Shown here: piece after piece, positions 28,952 to 37,105 of the stretch
How positions within the stretch are numbered: position 1 is the first letter of the stretch
Layout: each line of letters starts with the position of its first letter
Position numbers and translations under genes: made by a program
The notes under the pieces: model-generated
Told to the model about the DNA's origin: nothing
The model's input: the letters and a program-made list of their open reading frames with translations, nothing else
Databases searched by the model: none
From: Beijerinckiaceae bacterium
GTDB lineage: Bacteria > Pseudomonadota > Alphaproteobacteria > Rhizobiales > Beijerinckiaceae
Direction of reading: 5' to 3'
Length of the DNA: 64,000 bases
Assembly: GCA_021324915.1 (NCBI GenBank)
Contig: JAJPIC010000024.1
Coordinates: 1 to 64,000 of the forward strand

Positions 28952-30535
28952 GTGCGATCGGTCGCCAATTTGAGAAAGCGCTTCGAGGCGCATCGTCAGC
29001 TTCATGCGCTCGATGAACGCGCAGTGCTGCTGGATTGCGGGCTCGTCCTCGGTGCCGGCACGCAATTGATCCGCATGAGGAGAGATCGGCTGGGCCTGCC
29101 GGTCCTGGCTTGCGCAGCCGACGAAGAACGCGCGCTGGCGCTGTTGACGATCGCGCATCGGCGCCCGCCCTCGGCCGATCTCTTCCGCCACGTTCAAAGC
29201 GCCGCCGAATATTGGCGGGCGGGCGACAAAGCGCTCGCCAATTTGCGTCTCGCCTTCGCGCGCCTGCCGCGGCTCGAAAGCGAAATGGATGCCTGGCGGC
29301 TGCACCTCGCCGGCGCTTTGCTCGACGGGGGATTTTCGCCACGCCGTTTGCTGCGCGAGCTCGGGTACGGCGACCTTACAAAATACGATCCGGACGAGCC
29401 GCGTGTCCCGGCGGGACATGGCCGCGCGAGCGGCGAATGGGGTTCGGGCGGGGGCTCGCCCAGTTCCGAACGACGCGCTCCCTCGCGCGATTCCAGTCAG
29501 AGAACGTCGTCGCGCGCTTCGGGGCAGAGCGCTCGGCCAACGCAGACCGTCCGGCCGAGTTCGTCCGAACCAGTTTCGATCCAAAGCGCCTCTGCAGTTC
29601 TGAGCGCCGACGCTTTGACGGGCGACGCGGTAGAAATCGGCGGCGAGAGCGCCGGCGGATTTCTCGGCGACGTTAGTGCTGCCGCACTCGCAAGCTTACG
29701 AACGCTCGCGCTGAGATTTTCCGGTCCCGCCGCCTTCTTCGGCGCAATATTCATCCCGACGAACAGGAGCCTCATTTCCGAAGGCACGCTGCCCGGCGCG
29801 CCGAATGTCCGTTACAGAATCGACCGCGATACGGGCATGCTCGACCTCACGACGGTGGGTCGTGATGGCGAAGAAGTTACCGCCCGCGCACAATTTCGAA
29901 ATGGCGTCTATGTCGACACCAGGACCGGCAAGCCGGTCGGCCGCGTTCTCGGCCGCACATTTTACATTGATCGCGCTGCAGCCGCGGCGGCGTTAGCAGC
30001 GGCCGGCGCGAAAACAGCGATCGAGTCGAAAGACGATGGCCCGAAGCTTTGTCCCGCGCCGGAGCCGGATAGGCCAGGGGCTACCAACAGACCGGACGCT
30101 ATCGAATATGCGCAATATGTCAGCCAGGTGATCGTCAATCCTCAGCGTGACCCGCCGCTGGAGCCGGGCCTAGGTTTTGCGCTCTGGGACCCGGACAGGG
30201 ACGATGTGACGGTATTCGACGACTGCCAGGACACAACTGGCATCATGCAGGAATATAAGGGCTATTATTCCTGGAGGTTGGCAATTCCCAAGTTTAAAGA
30301 CGCGATGGCCGAGGAGTTTCTCGGCCAAGCCAAAAGGCAGATACCTGCGAATGACCTCCGCAACAAGCAGTTAGGTCGGAACTACCCGATCGAATGGCAT
30401 TTTCAGGAGAAAGAAGTGGCCGAGTTCGCGCGGGACTTGTTCAAAGACGCAGGCTACTTATCGACAATTCGCATCTATTACGATCCCTATGACCGTCCGG
30501 ACGAACACGAATTCATCGCAGGTCCGCAGCCATGA
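28952..30535 (+). CDS. polymorphic toxin with C-terminal Tox-REase-5-like nuclease domain
   Basis: The product is 527 residues. GTG 28952 is preferred over the track's TTG 28841 because GGAGGG sits 6 bp before it. An alpha-helical N-terminal domain (1-145) ends in a P-R-V-P-A-G-H-G module (150-157) that recurs, in my memory, in rhizobial toxin-like proteins. A low-complexity S/R-rich linker follows, then a glycine/alanine segment. The C-terminal domain (about 385-523) has E434-Y-K436 in Q-E-Y-K-G-Y-Y and I-E-W-H-F at 480-484, matching the Tox-REase-5 family. It has no signal peptide, PAAR, Rhs or VgrG part, so the delivery route is unknown. The next gene overlaps by 4 bp and looks like its immunity gene. 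Confidence 0.8.
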   Translation: MRSVANLRKRFEAHRQLHALDERAVLLDCGLVLGAGTQLIRMRRDRLGLPVLACAADEERALALLTIAHRRPPSADLFRHVQSAAEYWRAGDKALANLRLAFARLPRLESEMDAWRLHLAGALLDGGFSPRRLLRELGYGDLTKYDPDEPRVPAGHGRASGEWGSGGGSPSSERRAPSRDSSQRTSSRASGQSARPTQTVRPSSSEPVSIQSASAVLSADALTGDAVEIGGESAGGFLGDVSAAALASLRTLALRFSGPAAFFGAIFIPTNRSLISEGTLPGAPNVRYRIDRDTGMLDLTTVGRDGEEVTARAQFRNGVYVDTRTGKPVGRVLGRTFYIDRAAAAAALAAAGAKTAIESKDDGPKLCPAPEPDRPGATNRPDAIEYAQYVSQVIVNPQRDPPLEPGLGFALWDPDRDDVTVFDDCQDTTGIMQEYKGYYSWRLAIPKFKDAMAEEFLGQAKRQIPANDLRNKQLGRNYPIEWHFQEKEVAEFARDLFKDAGYLSTIRIYYDPYDRPDEHEFIAGPQP

Positions 30536-31275
30536 ACCCTCAATTCAACATCCAAGCCGTGTGGGGTCCGCGACGCGAGACGCCGGACGCGCTCGCCAAC
30601 CGTTTTCTCAATCTGCTCGATCGTCTGAGTTCGATCGATCCTGTCTTCCGTAACTGGACCTGGGTTGCACGAGGAGGTCGGACTGCGCAATTCGAGGCGA
30701 TCAAAAACAGGCTGCCGGCTGAAATTGAAGCCGCCATCTCGCGCGACGACTACGGCAAGCCATCGCCTATTTACGGCTATCGTTTCTCCATCATCAACTC
30801 GATGAAATTCCAGCCTCGTTTCGTCAGCATCAGGTTCGACGTTGGATCATGGAGCGTGACGGATCATTACGCCAACTCGGCTGTGTTGGAGACCGCATAT
30901 AATCTCAAACCCGATCCCGCTCTCGTGGCCTATCGGATTTTCAAGCCCGCGCTCCTGGCGCTCGCCGAATGTTTCGACGCGACTTGGTGCAGCGCCTATT
31001 CGCACGCCACGATGCAATACTGGAATGAAGGTCTCGGGGAGCATTACCGCCTGGCGTGGATTTCCTACATAGGGCCGCGCTTCGCGCATCTCGTCACACC
31101 GCCGGCGAGCGCCATAGTCGAGCGCGAGCCCAATGGCGGACTGCTGATGGCCGCCACGGATGAGACTTTCGACGTTTCCAATCCAGCCCATCTGGCCGCG
31201 GCCCGCGACATCCTGGCGGCGGTCGCGCCGCTCAATGCGCTGCCGTGGCCGCCGGAAGTCCACGCGCCCGACTGA
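30532..31275 (+). CDS. Imm52-like immunity protein
   Basis: This 247-residue cytoplasmic protein has an N-terminal W-G-P-R-R-E-T pattern, L-L-D-R-L-S..D-P-V-F and a C-terminal region with W-I-S-Y-I-G, resembling the Imm52 family that accompanies Tox-REase-5. The ATG overlaps the toxin stop by 4 bp (ATGA), so the two are translated together, as expected for a toxin and its neutraliser. It contains no membrane segment. The family name comes from pattern memory; the toxin-immunity pairing is the stronger argument. Confidence 0.75.
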   Translation: MNPQFNIQAVWGPRRETPDALANRFLNLLDRLSSIDPVFRNWTWVARGGRTAQFEAIKNRLPAEIEAAISRDDYGKPSPIYGYRFSIINSMKFQPRFVSIRFDVGSWSVTDHYANSAVLETAYNLKPDPALVAYRIFKPALLALAECFDATWCSAYSHATMQYWNEGLGEHYRLAWISYIGPRFAHLVTPPASAIVEREPNGGLLMAATDETFDVSNPAHLAAARDILAAVAPLNALPWPPEVHAPD

Positions 31276-31624
31276 CGGGTGCGACCATGATCAATCCTTA
31301 GAGCCTCGAGCGCGAGATCACAAAGAGCGATCGTTCCGATCGAATTCCCGGCTCTTTATTCCAGCGCGTCGGTCGCGCAACGAGCGCAATGCAAACGCGA
31401 GGCACGCGCCAGCCTTGACAAGCCGGGCTCACTTACCTAGTTCGCGAAGTGTCGGACGAATCACGCATTCGTTCGGCGATTCTCAACTTCGATGTGTCAT
31501 GGGCAGTAGAAGCTTCGGCGGCTCGATCGCGGCTCTATCCGCGCGCGAGGCGCCATCCAAAATTTCAATCGCCCGCGGTCTCGGAGGCCGCGTGAGAGGC
31601 GCTCGAGCCTAGCTCCTGCCTGCC
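31276..31624. other. intergenic region between immunity gene and NRMT-MgtC leader
   Basis: This stretch contains no supported ORF on either strand. A GTGAG at 31592-31596 could pair with CTCAC at 31626-31630 and so compete with the first leader hairpin. I see no clear promoter, and the transcription start of the leader is unknown. Confidence 0.4.
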
Positions 31625-31663
31625 GCTCACCTCCGGCCGCGGTACAAGGCAGAGGAGGTGAGC
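31625..31663 (+). promoter_or_regulatory. hairpin masking the Shine-Dalgarno site of leader ORF 1
   Basis: GCTCACCTCC (31625-31634) is an exact reverse complement of GGAGGTGAGC (31654-31663), giving a 10-bp stem with a 19-nt loop. The 3' arm is the ribosome-binding site of the ATG at 31665. The pairing would block initiation unless it is opened, so a regulatory role is likely. Confidence 0.75.
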
Positions 31664-31664
31664 C

Positions 31665-31814
31665 ATGAAGAAGCTCACAATTGTCCGCGCAGACATGCCG
31701 GCCTGCGCCGCGCCCTCGCGGTGCTCCGGGCCGGCCAAGCCGCGCCTCGTATGTTTCTGGAAACTGGATGCGGGCCATCTGGCCTGTTCGTGGTCGGCCC
31801 GAAAGCCGAAGTAA
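31665..31814 (+). CDS. 49-residue leader ORF with four cysteines, unknown function
   Basis: This ORF is too short for the ORF track. It begins M-K-K-L-T-I-V-R-A-D-M-P and has cysteines at 14, 20, 30 and 41 with C-F-W and C-S-W. The strong GAGGAGGTGA ribosome site sits inside a 10-bp hairpin. It lies 165 bp before the NRMT-MgtC gene. It could be a regulatory leader peptide or a small real protein (the C-x-W pair suggests a conserved family). I do not recognise it with confidence. Confidence 0.5.
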   Translation: MKKLTIVRADMPACAAPSRCSGPAKPRLVCFWKLDAGHLACSWSARKPK

Positions 31815-31854
31815 CGCGCTGGCCCGCGCCGGATAAGCCGGCCTGGAGAGAAAG

Positions 31855-31929
31855 ATGAAGGACGACCCCAGTAGGCCTGCCGGCTCAGCAAGTCGGCAGG
31901 CGGCACCCCGACCGGAAAGGCAAGAATAA
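31855..31929 (+). CDS. 24-residue proline-containing leader ORF, speculative
   Basis: The sequence is M-K-D-D-P-S-R-P-A-G-S-A-S-R-Q-A-A-P-R-P-E-R-Q-E, with four prolines in 24 residues. GAGAGAAAG precedes the ATG. It ends 50 bp before the NRMT-MgtC start and carries an internal 8-bp hairpin, GCCTGCCG..CGGCAGGC (31875-31901). Proline-rich leader peptides control Mg2+ transporter genes in enterobacteria (mgtL). A similar mode here is an idea, not a finding. The ORF might be chance. Confidence 0.3.
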   Translation: MKDDPSRPAGSASRQAAPRPERQE

Positions 31930-31943
31930 GCAGGCGAGGCTGA

Positions 31944-31973
31944 GCCGCATGGCTCCCTCCTTGCGGCAGGAGG
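31944..31973 (+). promoter_or_regulatory. mutually exclusive hairpins over the Shine-Dalgarno site of the NRMT-MgtC gene
   Basis: CCTCCT (31956-31961) can pair with AGGAGG (31968-31973), the ribosome-binding site of the ATG at 31980. Alternatively, GCCGCA (31944-31949) can pair with TGCGGC (31962-31967), which is the loop of the first hairpin. The two stems exclude each other topologically at these lengths, so the segment looks like a translation switch: one state hides the Shine-Dalgarno site, the other frees it. Confidence 0.65.
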
Positions 31974-31979
31974 CGAGTC

Positions 31980-34358
31980 ATGAACCAACACGTCAACCTT
32001 GGCAGCGCCGTGCTCGATGAGGCGCATGTCGGCGACATCCGCGGCGCGCTCGGCACGATCCGCGATCATGGCCCGCGCACGAGCTGGAAACAGCGCTTCC
32101 AAACGCTCCTCGCCATCCTCGGTCCTGGCCTCATCGTCATGGTCGGCGACAATGACGCCGGCGCCTTCGGCACCTATACGCAGGCCGGCCAGAATTACGG
32201 CACCTCGCTCCTCTGGACGCTGCTGCTCCTCGTCCCGGTGCTCTACGTGAACCAGGAAATGGTTCTGCGCCTCGGCGCGGTGACCGGCGTCGGCCACGCG
32301 CGGCTCATTCTCGAACGGTTCGGCAAATTCTGGGGCGCTTTCAGCGTCATCGACCTCTTTCTCTTGAACGGCCTCACGATCGTCACCGAGTTCATCGGCA
32401 TTTCGCTCGGGCTCGGCGCACTCGGCATGCCGAAGGCGATTGGCGTTGCGGTTGCCGCGCTCGTCATCATGGGGGCGGTCAGCACCGGCGACTTCCGCCG
32501 CTTCGAGCGCTTTGCGCTGGCGCTCTGCGCCGGCAGCCTCCTGCTCGTCCCGATCTTCCTGATGGTCCATCCGCCGATGGGTCGGATCGCGCATGATCTC
32601 CTCGTGCCGCACGTGCCGGCGGGCGCCAAGCTCGGCGACGTGATGCTGCTCATCATCGCCATCGTCGGCACCACGATCGCGCCGTGGCAACTCTTCTTCC
32701 AGCAGAGCTACGTTATCGACAAAAGGATCACGCCGCGCTTCATCAAATATGAGCGGCTCGATCTCTGGTTCGGGATCGTCATTGTCGTCATCGGCGCGGT
32801 CGCGATGATGGGCTTTGCGGCGGCGGCCTTTGCCGGCCGGCCCGAATTCGGCAATTTCACCGATGCGGCGGGTGTCGCCGCCGGGCTTGGCGCATACGCC
32901 GGCAGAGTGCCGAGCGTGCTGTTCGCCATTGCGCTCATCGATGCGAGCATCATCGGGGCCGCCGCCGTTTCGCTGGCGAGCGCTTACGCGATCGGCGATG
33001 TCCTTTCGCTGAAGCACTCGCTGCATCGCAGGCCAACGGACGCGAAGGGTTTTTATGCCGTCTATTGCGGCCTGATCCTTCTTGCCGCGGCTCTTGTTCT
33101 CAGCCCCGGCACGCCGCTCGGCCTGCTGACCAACGCCGTCCAGGCGCTTGCCGGCGTGCTCCTGCCGAGCGCGACGGTCTTCCTCCTGCTTCTCTGCAAT
33201 GACAGGGCGGTCCTTGGTCCGTGGGTCAACACGCGCGGCATGAATCTCTTCACCGGCGCGGTGATCTCGGTGCTCGTGACCTTGTCCGTCATTCTCACCG
33301 TCTCGGTGCTGTTTCCGGACTTTGTGAACGAGACTTTCATCCTCGCGGTCTTCCTCACGGGCCTGGCGATCGCGGGCCTGGCGAGCCTCTTTGCTCTCTC
33401 GAAGGGGCGCTCGGGCGCGCCCGCATTCGCGCCGCTGAGCGAAGCGCAGCGCAATTCCTGGCGGATGCCGCCGCTTGACCAGCTCGCGCCCATGCGCCTA
33501 TCGCGAGCGAGCCGTCTGTGGATGGGTGCGCTGCGGCTCTATCTCGTGCTCGCCGGCGGGCTTGTTCTGACGAAGATCGTCAGTTTCGCGCTGGGGCAGG
33601 CCGCGCCTGGATTCGGTGCCGGGTTCTGGCCGAAGCTGGGGGAAGCCATGGCTGAAAACATCGATGTGCCGGCGTTGATCGGAACCTTGGGCGCGCTCGC
33701 CATTGCGCTCGTGCTCGGCACTCTGATCGGCGCCGAGCGGCAATATAGGCAGCGCACGGCAGGTCTGCGCACCAATGCGCTCGTCGCAGTCGGCGCCGCG
33801 GGCTTTGTGCATCTCGGCATGGCGCTCAACCAAACGGCCGGAGCCGGCCAGGCGCTCGCCTATGTGATCTCCGGTATCGGCTTTCTCGGGGCCGGGGTGA
33901 TCATGAAGGAAGGCACCAATGTGCGGGGCCTCAATACTGCGGCAACCCTCTGGTGCTCGGCGGCAGTCGGCGCCTTCGCTGGCGCGGGCTATGGAATCGA
34001 GGCGGGCCTGCTCACGATTTTCGTTCTCGCGGGCAATACGTTCCTGCGGCCCATGGCCGAATTCGTCAACCGCATTCCGATCCGCAAGGATGCCGCCGAG
34101 GCGACCTATCAGATCCATGCGACCGCGGATGGCGGGGACCGCGACGAGGTGCGCGATCTCCTCGCCGACACGCTGGAAGCGAAGAACTACCGGCTGCGCG
34201 AGCTCGAAGCCATCGAGCGCGGCGACGACGAGGTGGAACTTGTCGCCACATTGGCGGCAACGAGCGCCGATCCGGCCGAGCTCGATGCGGTCGTGAGCGA
34301 ATTGGAAAAGGCCAAGGGCGTCGCGCATGCGACTTGGACCTCGACTGCGCTCGACTGA
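31980..34358 (+). CDS. NRAMP-related (NRMT-type) transporter fused to MgtC/SapB domain
   Basis: This is a 792-residue membrane protein. Residues about 40-490 are an NRAMP fold. The first-helix motif is D57-N-D-A-G (DPGN in manganese/iron NRAMPs) and the helix 6 motif is T-I-A-P-W (232-236), as in NRAMP-related Mg2+ transporters. A joining helix follows near 510-535. Residues about 558-700 form an MgtC/SapB domain with G-A-E-R-Q and G-F-L-G-A-G-V-I-M-K. The C-terminal part (700-792) is an ACT-like soluble domain. The start ATG has AGGAGG six bases before it. Mg2+ transport or Mg2+-linked control is inferred from both halves. Fusions of these two families are unusual to my knowledge. Confidence 0.88.
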   Translation: MNQHVNLGSAVLDEAHVGDIRGALGTIRDHGPRTSWKQRFQTLLAILGPGLIVMVGDNDAGAFGTYTQAGQNYGTSLLWTLLLLVPVLYVNQEMVLRLGAVTGVGHARLILERFGKFWGAFSVIDLFLLNGLTIVTEFIGISLGLGALGMPKAIGVAVAALVIMGAVSTGDFRRFERFALALCAGSLLLVPIFLMVHPPMGRIAHDLLVPHVPAGAKLGDVMLLIIAIVGTTIAPWQLFFQQSYVIDKRITPRFIKYERLDLWFGIVIVVIGAVAMMGFAAAAFAGRPEFGNFTDAAGVAAGLGAYAGRVPSVLFAIALIDASIIGAAAVSLASAYAIGDVLSLKHSLHRRPTDAKGFYAVYCGLILLAAALVLSPGTPLGLLTNAVQALAGVLLPSATVFLLLLCNDRAVLGPWVNTRGMNLFTGAVISVLVTLSVILTVSVLFPDFVNETFILAVFLTGLAIAGLASLFALSKGRSGAPAFAPLSEAQRNSWRMPPLDQLAPMRLSRASRLWMGALRLYLVLAGGLVLTKIVSFALGQAAPGFGAGFWPKLGEAMAENIDVPALIGTLGALAIALVLGTLIGAERQYRQRTAGLRTNALVAVGAAGFVHLGMALNQTAGAGQALAYVISGIGFLGAGVIMKEGTNVRGLNTAATLWCSAAVGAFAGAGYGIEAGLLTIFVLAGNTFLRPMAEFVNRIPIRKDAAEATYQIHATADGGDRDEVRDLLADTLEAKNYRLRELEAIERGDDEVELVATLAATSADPAELDAVVSELEKAKGVAHATWTSTALD

Positions 34359-34390
34359 CCGCGCGTCCGCTCATCGGAACGCGCGCGGTC
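34357..34390 (+). terminator. strong hairpin overlapping the NRMT-MgtC stop codon
   Basis: GACCGCGCG (34357-34365, starting in the TGA stop) pairs with CGCGCGGTC (34382-34390) across a 16-nt loop. No U tract follows, so it may protect the mRNA end rather than terminate strictly. Confidence 0.5.
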
Positions 34391-35028
34391 GATAGATCCT
34401 TCCCGGACGAGCACCCGGCATGTCCAGGAGCGGAGATCCGGGGCCGGACCAATATTCAAAGCCGCTGCGGCCTCGACCCGGCGCTTGCCTCCGGCCAGAG
34501 AGAGGGCCAGATCCGGCGTCCCTCCCTGAATGTGCCGGGGCTATTTGCTCGCCCTCGGAGCCGAGCGCTACGCGCTAGGACTCTTTAACCGCGATTCCGG
34601 AAGGCCGATCTGCCGCAGCCGCGCTCGGCATTGCGTGAGTTCAATTGCGTCGGCGCAATGATTATTGAACGCACGTTCATCTTTGCACAGTGCGCGCAAT
34701 TTTTTGCCGACGTGTGGCCCTATTGTCGCTCGCCTCGCGAGAACGTGTGCTCGCAAATGCGTGAAGCGCGTTTCAATTCAGCGGTGGAGCAATATGTCAG
34801 CGTCGCGCAATGCAACGGAGTTTTAATTCTTTGTGACTGCATAATCTCGCATTGAACTCAACGCGCGTGCCGAACGACATATTCTCGCGCCGTTGGGGTC
34901 GTAATGAGATCGAGTCGCCGCGATTCAATGCAGGCGGCCAAAGCGGCAGGGTGGTGAACGCGCATCGAGGGTCCGAGATCGAGGCCAGACGGCGCCCGAA
35001 GCGCGCCGAAAAAGCAAAGAGAAGCGAC
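34391..35028. other. gene-free region before the YbjQ-like gene
   Basis: This region of about 640 bp shows no ORF with coding character. It is less GC-rich near 34630-34860 than its neighbours. The track's 153-residue ORF from 34852 has a basic, low-quality N-terminus and probably starts at 35029. I see no repeats and no confident promoter. Confidence 0.45.
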
Positions 35029-35313
35029 ATGCGTATCATCTTCGACGGCGACATGGATGGCGAAAAGTTCATCCCGATCGGCAGGATTCAAGCAGCTTCG
35101 AGCTGGCATGGACCGCGTTCGGCCGTAACCCAGGATTTCTACAGGGCCAAGGCGCTCGAAAATCTGATCGATGTTGCGCAGGATTATGACGCCGACGCCA
35201 TTATCGGCGTCGATTACGGGATCGATCGGGCCGAAATCGGCGATGCGCCCGGCGCCGGCCTGCTGCAGCGGGTCTCCGTGAGCGGGCTCGCCGTCAAGCT
35301 GACGCGGCCCTGA
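35029..35313 (+). CDS. YbjQ/UPF0145-like small protein
   Basis: This 94-residue protein has the alternating pattern of the YbjQ heavy-metal-binding-like fold: a short N-terminal strand, A-L-E-N-L-I-D-V-A and A-D-A-I-I-G-V-D-Y-G, then a final strand V-S-V-S-G-L-A-V-K-L. The ORF track extends 59 codons upstream; ATG 35029 is preceded by AGAGAAG and fits the family length. YbjQ proteins form pentamers of unknown function. The metal-binding name is historical. Confidence 0.7.
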   Translation: MRIIFDGDMDGEKFIPIGRIQAASSWHGPRSAVTQDFYRAKALENLIDVAQDYDADAIIGVDYGIDRAEIGDAPGAGLLQRVSVSGLAVKLTRP

Positions 35314-35322
35314 GGCGCCATA

Positions 35323-35348
35323 AGCAAGCCGCGCCGGCGCGGCTTGCT
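35323..35348. terminator. bidirectional palindrome between ybjQ-like and ettA
   Basis: A perfect 26-bp palindrome is built from AGCAAGCC and GGCTTGCT around a GC-rich centre. It sits in the gap between two convergent genes, so either strand's transcript can form the hairpin. Confidence 0.7.
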
Positions 35349-35368
35349 CCTGAATTCTGTATGAGGGT

Positions 35369-37021
35369 TCAGCGTGAGAATTTCTTATATTTGATCCTGT
35401 GGGGGATCACGCTGTCGATCCCGAGCCTTCTTTTCTTGTCCTCTTCGTAATCGGCAAAATTTCCCTCGAACCATTCGACATGGCTGTCGCCTTCGAAGGC
35501 GAGCATGTGAGTGGCTATGCGATCGAGAAAGAACCGATCGTGCGAAGTGACGAGAACGCATCCGGCGAAATCGATCAGCGCCTCTTCGAGGGCCCGCAAA
35601 GTATCGACGTCGAGATCATTGGTCGGCTCGTCGAGCAGGATGACATTGGCGCCCGATTTCAGCATCTTGGCGAGGTGCACCCGGTTGCGCTCGCCGCCGG
35701 AGAGCTGGCCCACCTTCTTCTGCTGGTCCGGCCCTTTGAAATTGAATGCGCCGACATAGGCGCGCGAATTGACCTCGCGCTTGCCGAGCGCAAGCAAGTC
35801 GTTGCCGCCGGAAATCTCTTCCCATACGGTCTTTGAGCCGTCGAGCGCGTCACGCGACTGGTCCACATAGCCGAGCTGCACGGTCTCGCCGAACTCGATG
35901 CGGCCGCTGTCGGGCTTCTCCTGGCCGGTGAGCATGCGAAAGAGGGTGGTCTTGCCGGCGCCGTTCGGACCGATCACCCCGACAATACCGCCAGGCGGCA
36001 ATTTGAACGACAGATCGTCGATGAGCAGGCGCTCGCCATAAGCTTTCGAGAGATTTTCGACATCGATCACCCTGGTGCCGAGCCGTTCGGCGACAGGAAT
36101 GACGATCTGCGCGGTTCCCGGCGCGCGGTCGTTCTGACGAGCGAGCAAGTCCTCGTAGCGCTGGATGCGGGCCTTGGATTTTGCCTGCCGCGCCTTGGGG
36201 CTCGCGGCGATCCATTCGGCTTCCGCTTCGAGCTGGCGAACGCGCGCGGCCTCCTCGCGTCCCTCCTGCACAAGCCTTTTCTGCTTCTGCTGCAGCCACG
36301 AGGAATAATTTCCCTCATAGGGGATGCCGCGGCCGCGATCGAGCTCGAGAATCCAGCCCGTCACGTTATCGAGAAAATAGCGGTCGTGGGTGACGATCAA
36401 GATCGCGCCGGGATAGGTGCGCAAATGACCTTCGAGCCAGTTCACTGTCTCGGCGTCGAGGTGGTTGGTCGGCTCGTCGAGGAGCAGGAGATTCGGCTTT
36501 TCGAGCAGCAAGCGGCAAAGCGCAACCCGGCGCTTCTCGCCGCCCGAAAGCTGCGTCACGGGCCAATTGTCGGGCGGACAGCCGAGCGCCTCCATCGCAA
36601 GATCAACCTGCGCATCGAGATCCCAGAGGCCTTGCGCCTCGATCTCATCCTGCAGCTTGGTCATTTCTTCCGCTGTTTCGTCGGAATAATTCACGGCGAG
36701 CTCGTTGTAGCGGTCGAGAATCGCCTGTTTGTCGGCGACGCCCCGCATGACATTGCCGCGCACGTCGAGATCCGCGTCGAGTTGCGGCTCTTGCGGCAAA
36801 TAGCCGACCCTGGCGCCTTCCGCGACGAAGCCATCACCGGTGAACTCCTTGTCGAGACCGGCCATGATGCGCAGCAGGGTCGATTTACCCGCGCCATTGG
36901 CGCCGAGCACGCCGATTTTCGCCTCCGGATAGAAGGAGAGATTGATATTTTCCAAGACCTTCTTCCCGCCGGGATAGACCTTGGTCAAACCCTGCATATG
37001 GTAGATGAAATTGCGTGCCAC
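35369..37021 (-). CDS. ettA: energy-dependent translational throttle protein EttA (ABC-F)
   Basis: This 550-residue ABC-F ATPase acts at the ribosomal E site and gates entry into the elongation cycle according to ATP/ADP. It has two ABC domains: Walker A G-A-N-G-A-G-K-S and G-P-N-G-A-G-K-T, two L-S-G-G-E signatures and two D-E-P-T-N Walker B motifs. The arm insertion in domain 1 and the linker with K-R-L-V-Q are typical of EttA. There is no transmembrane part. The start is GTG 37021. The family call is firm. Confidence 0.95.
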   Translation of the reverse strand: MARNFIYHMQGLTKVYPGGKKVLENINLSFYPEAKIGVLGANGAGKSTLLRIMAGLDKEFTGDGFVAEGARVGYLPQEPQLDADLDVRGNVMRGVADKQAILDRYNELAVNYSDETAEEMTKLQDEIEAQGLWDLDAQVDLAMEALGCPPDNWPVTQLSGGEKRRVALCRLLLEKPNLLLLDEPTNHLDAETVNWLEGHLRTYPGAILIVTHDRYFLDNVTGWILELDRGRGIPYEGNYSSWLQQKQKRLVQEGREEAARVRQLEAEAEWIAASPKARQAKSKARIQRYEDLLARQNDRAPGTAQIVIPVAERLGTRVIDVENLSKAYGERLLIDDLSFKLPPGGIVGVIGPNGAGKTTLFRMLTGQEKPDSGRIEFGETVQLGYVDQSRDALDGSKTVWEEISGGNDLLALGKREVNSRAYVGAFNFKGPDQQKKVGQLSGGERNRVHLAKMLKSGANVILLDEPTNDLDVDTLRALEEALIDFAGCVLVTSHDRFFLDRIATHMLAFEGDSHVEWFEGNFADYEEDKKRRLGIDSVIPHRIKYKKFSR

Positions 37022-37105
37022 GCGCTGCCCTTCGAAATGGAATGAAATCGCCGCTTGGAGCGTCGAACGTTCCGACGGATCGGAGCCGCTCTACTTCTTG
37101 GTTAT

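Noticed and set aside
27756-29342. 848-residue minus-strand frame extending metF upstream
   Set aside because: The extension lies in another frame over the ArsR-methyltransferase and toxin genes. It has a low-complexity basic composition, and metF has a coupled ATG at 27755.
28952-31275. Prophage or mobile island carrying the toxin genes
   Set aside because: No integrase, terminase, tail gene, tRNA-linked repeat or transposase is present nearby. Neighbouring genes are ordinary.
31276-31979. Mn2+ (yybP-ykoY) or M-box riboswitch before the NRAMP-like gene
   Set aside because: I could not find the conserved loops of either element. Only simple Shine-Dalgarno-masking hairpins are visible.
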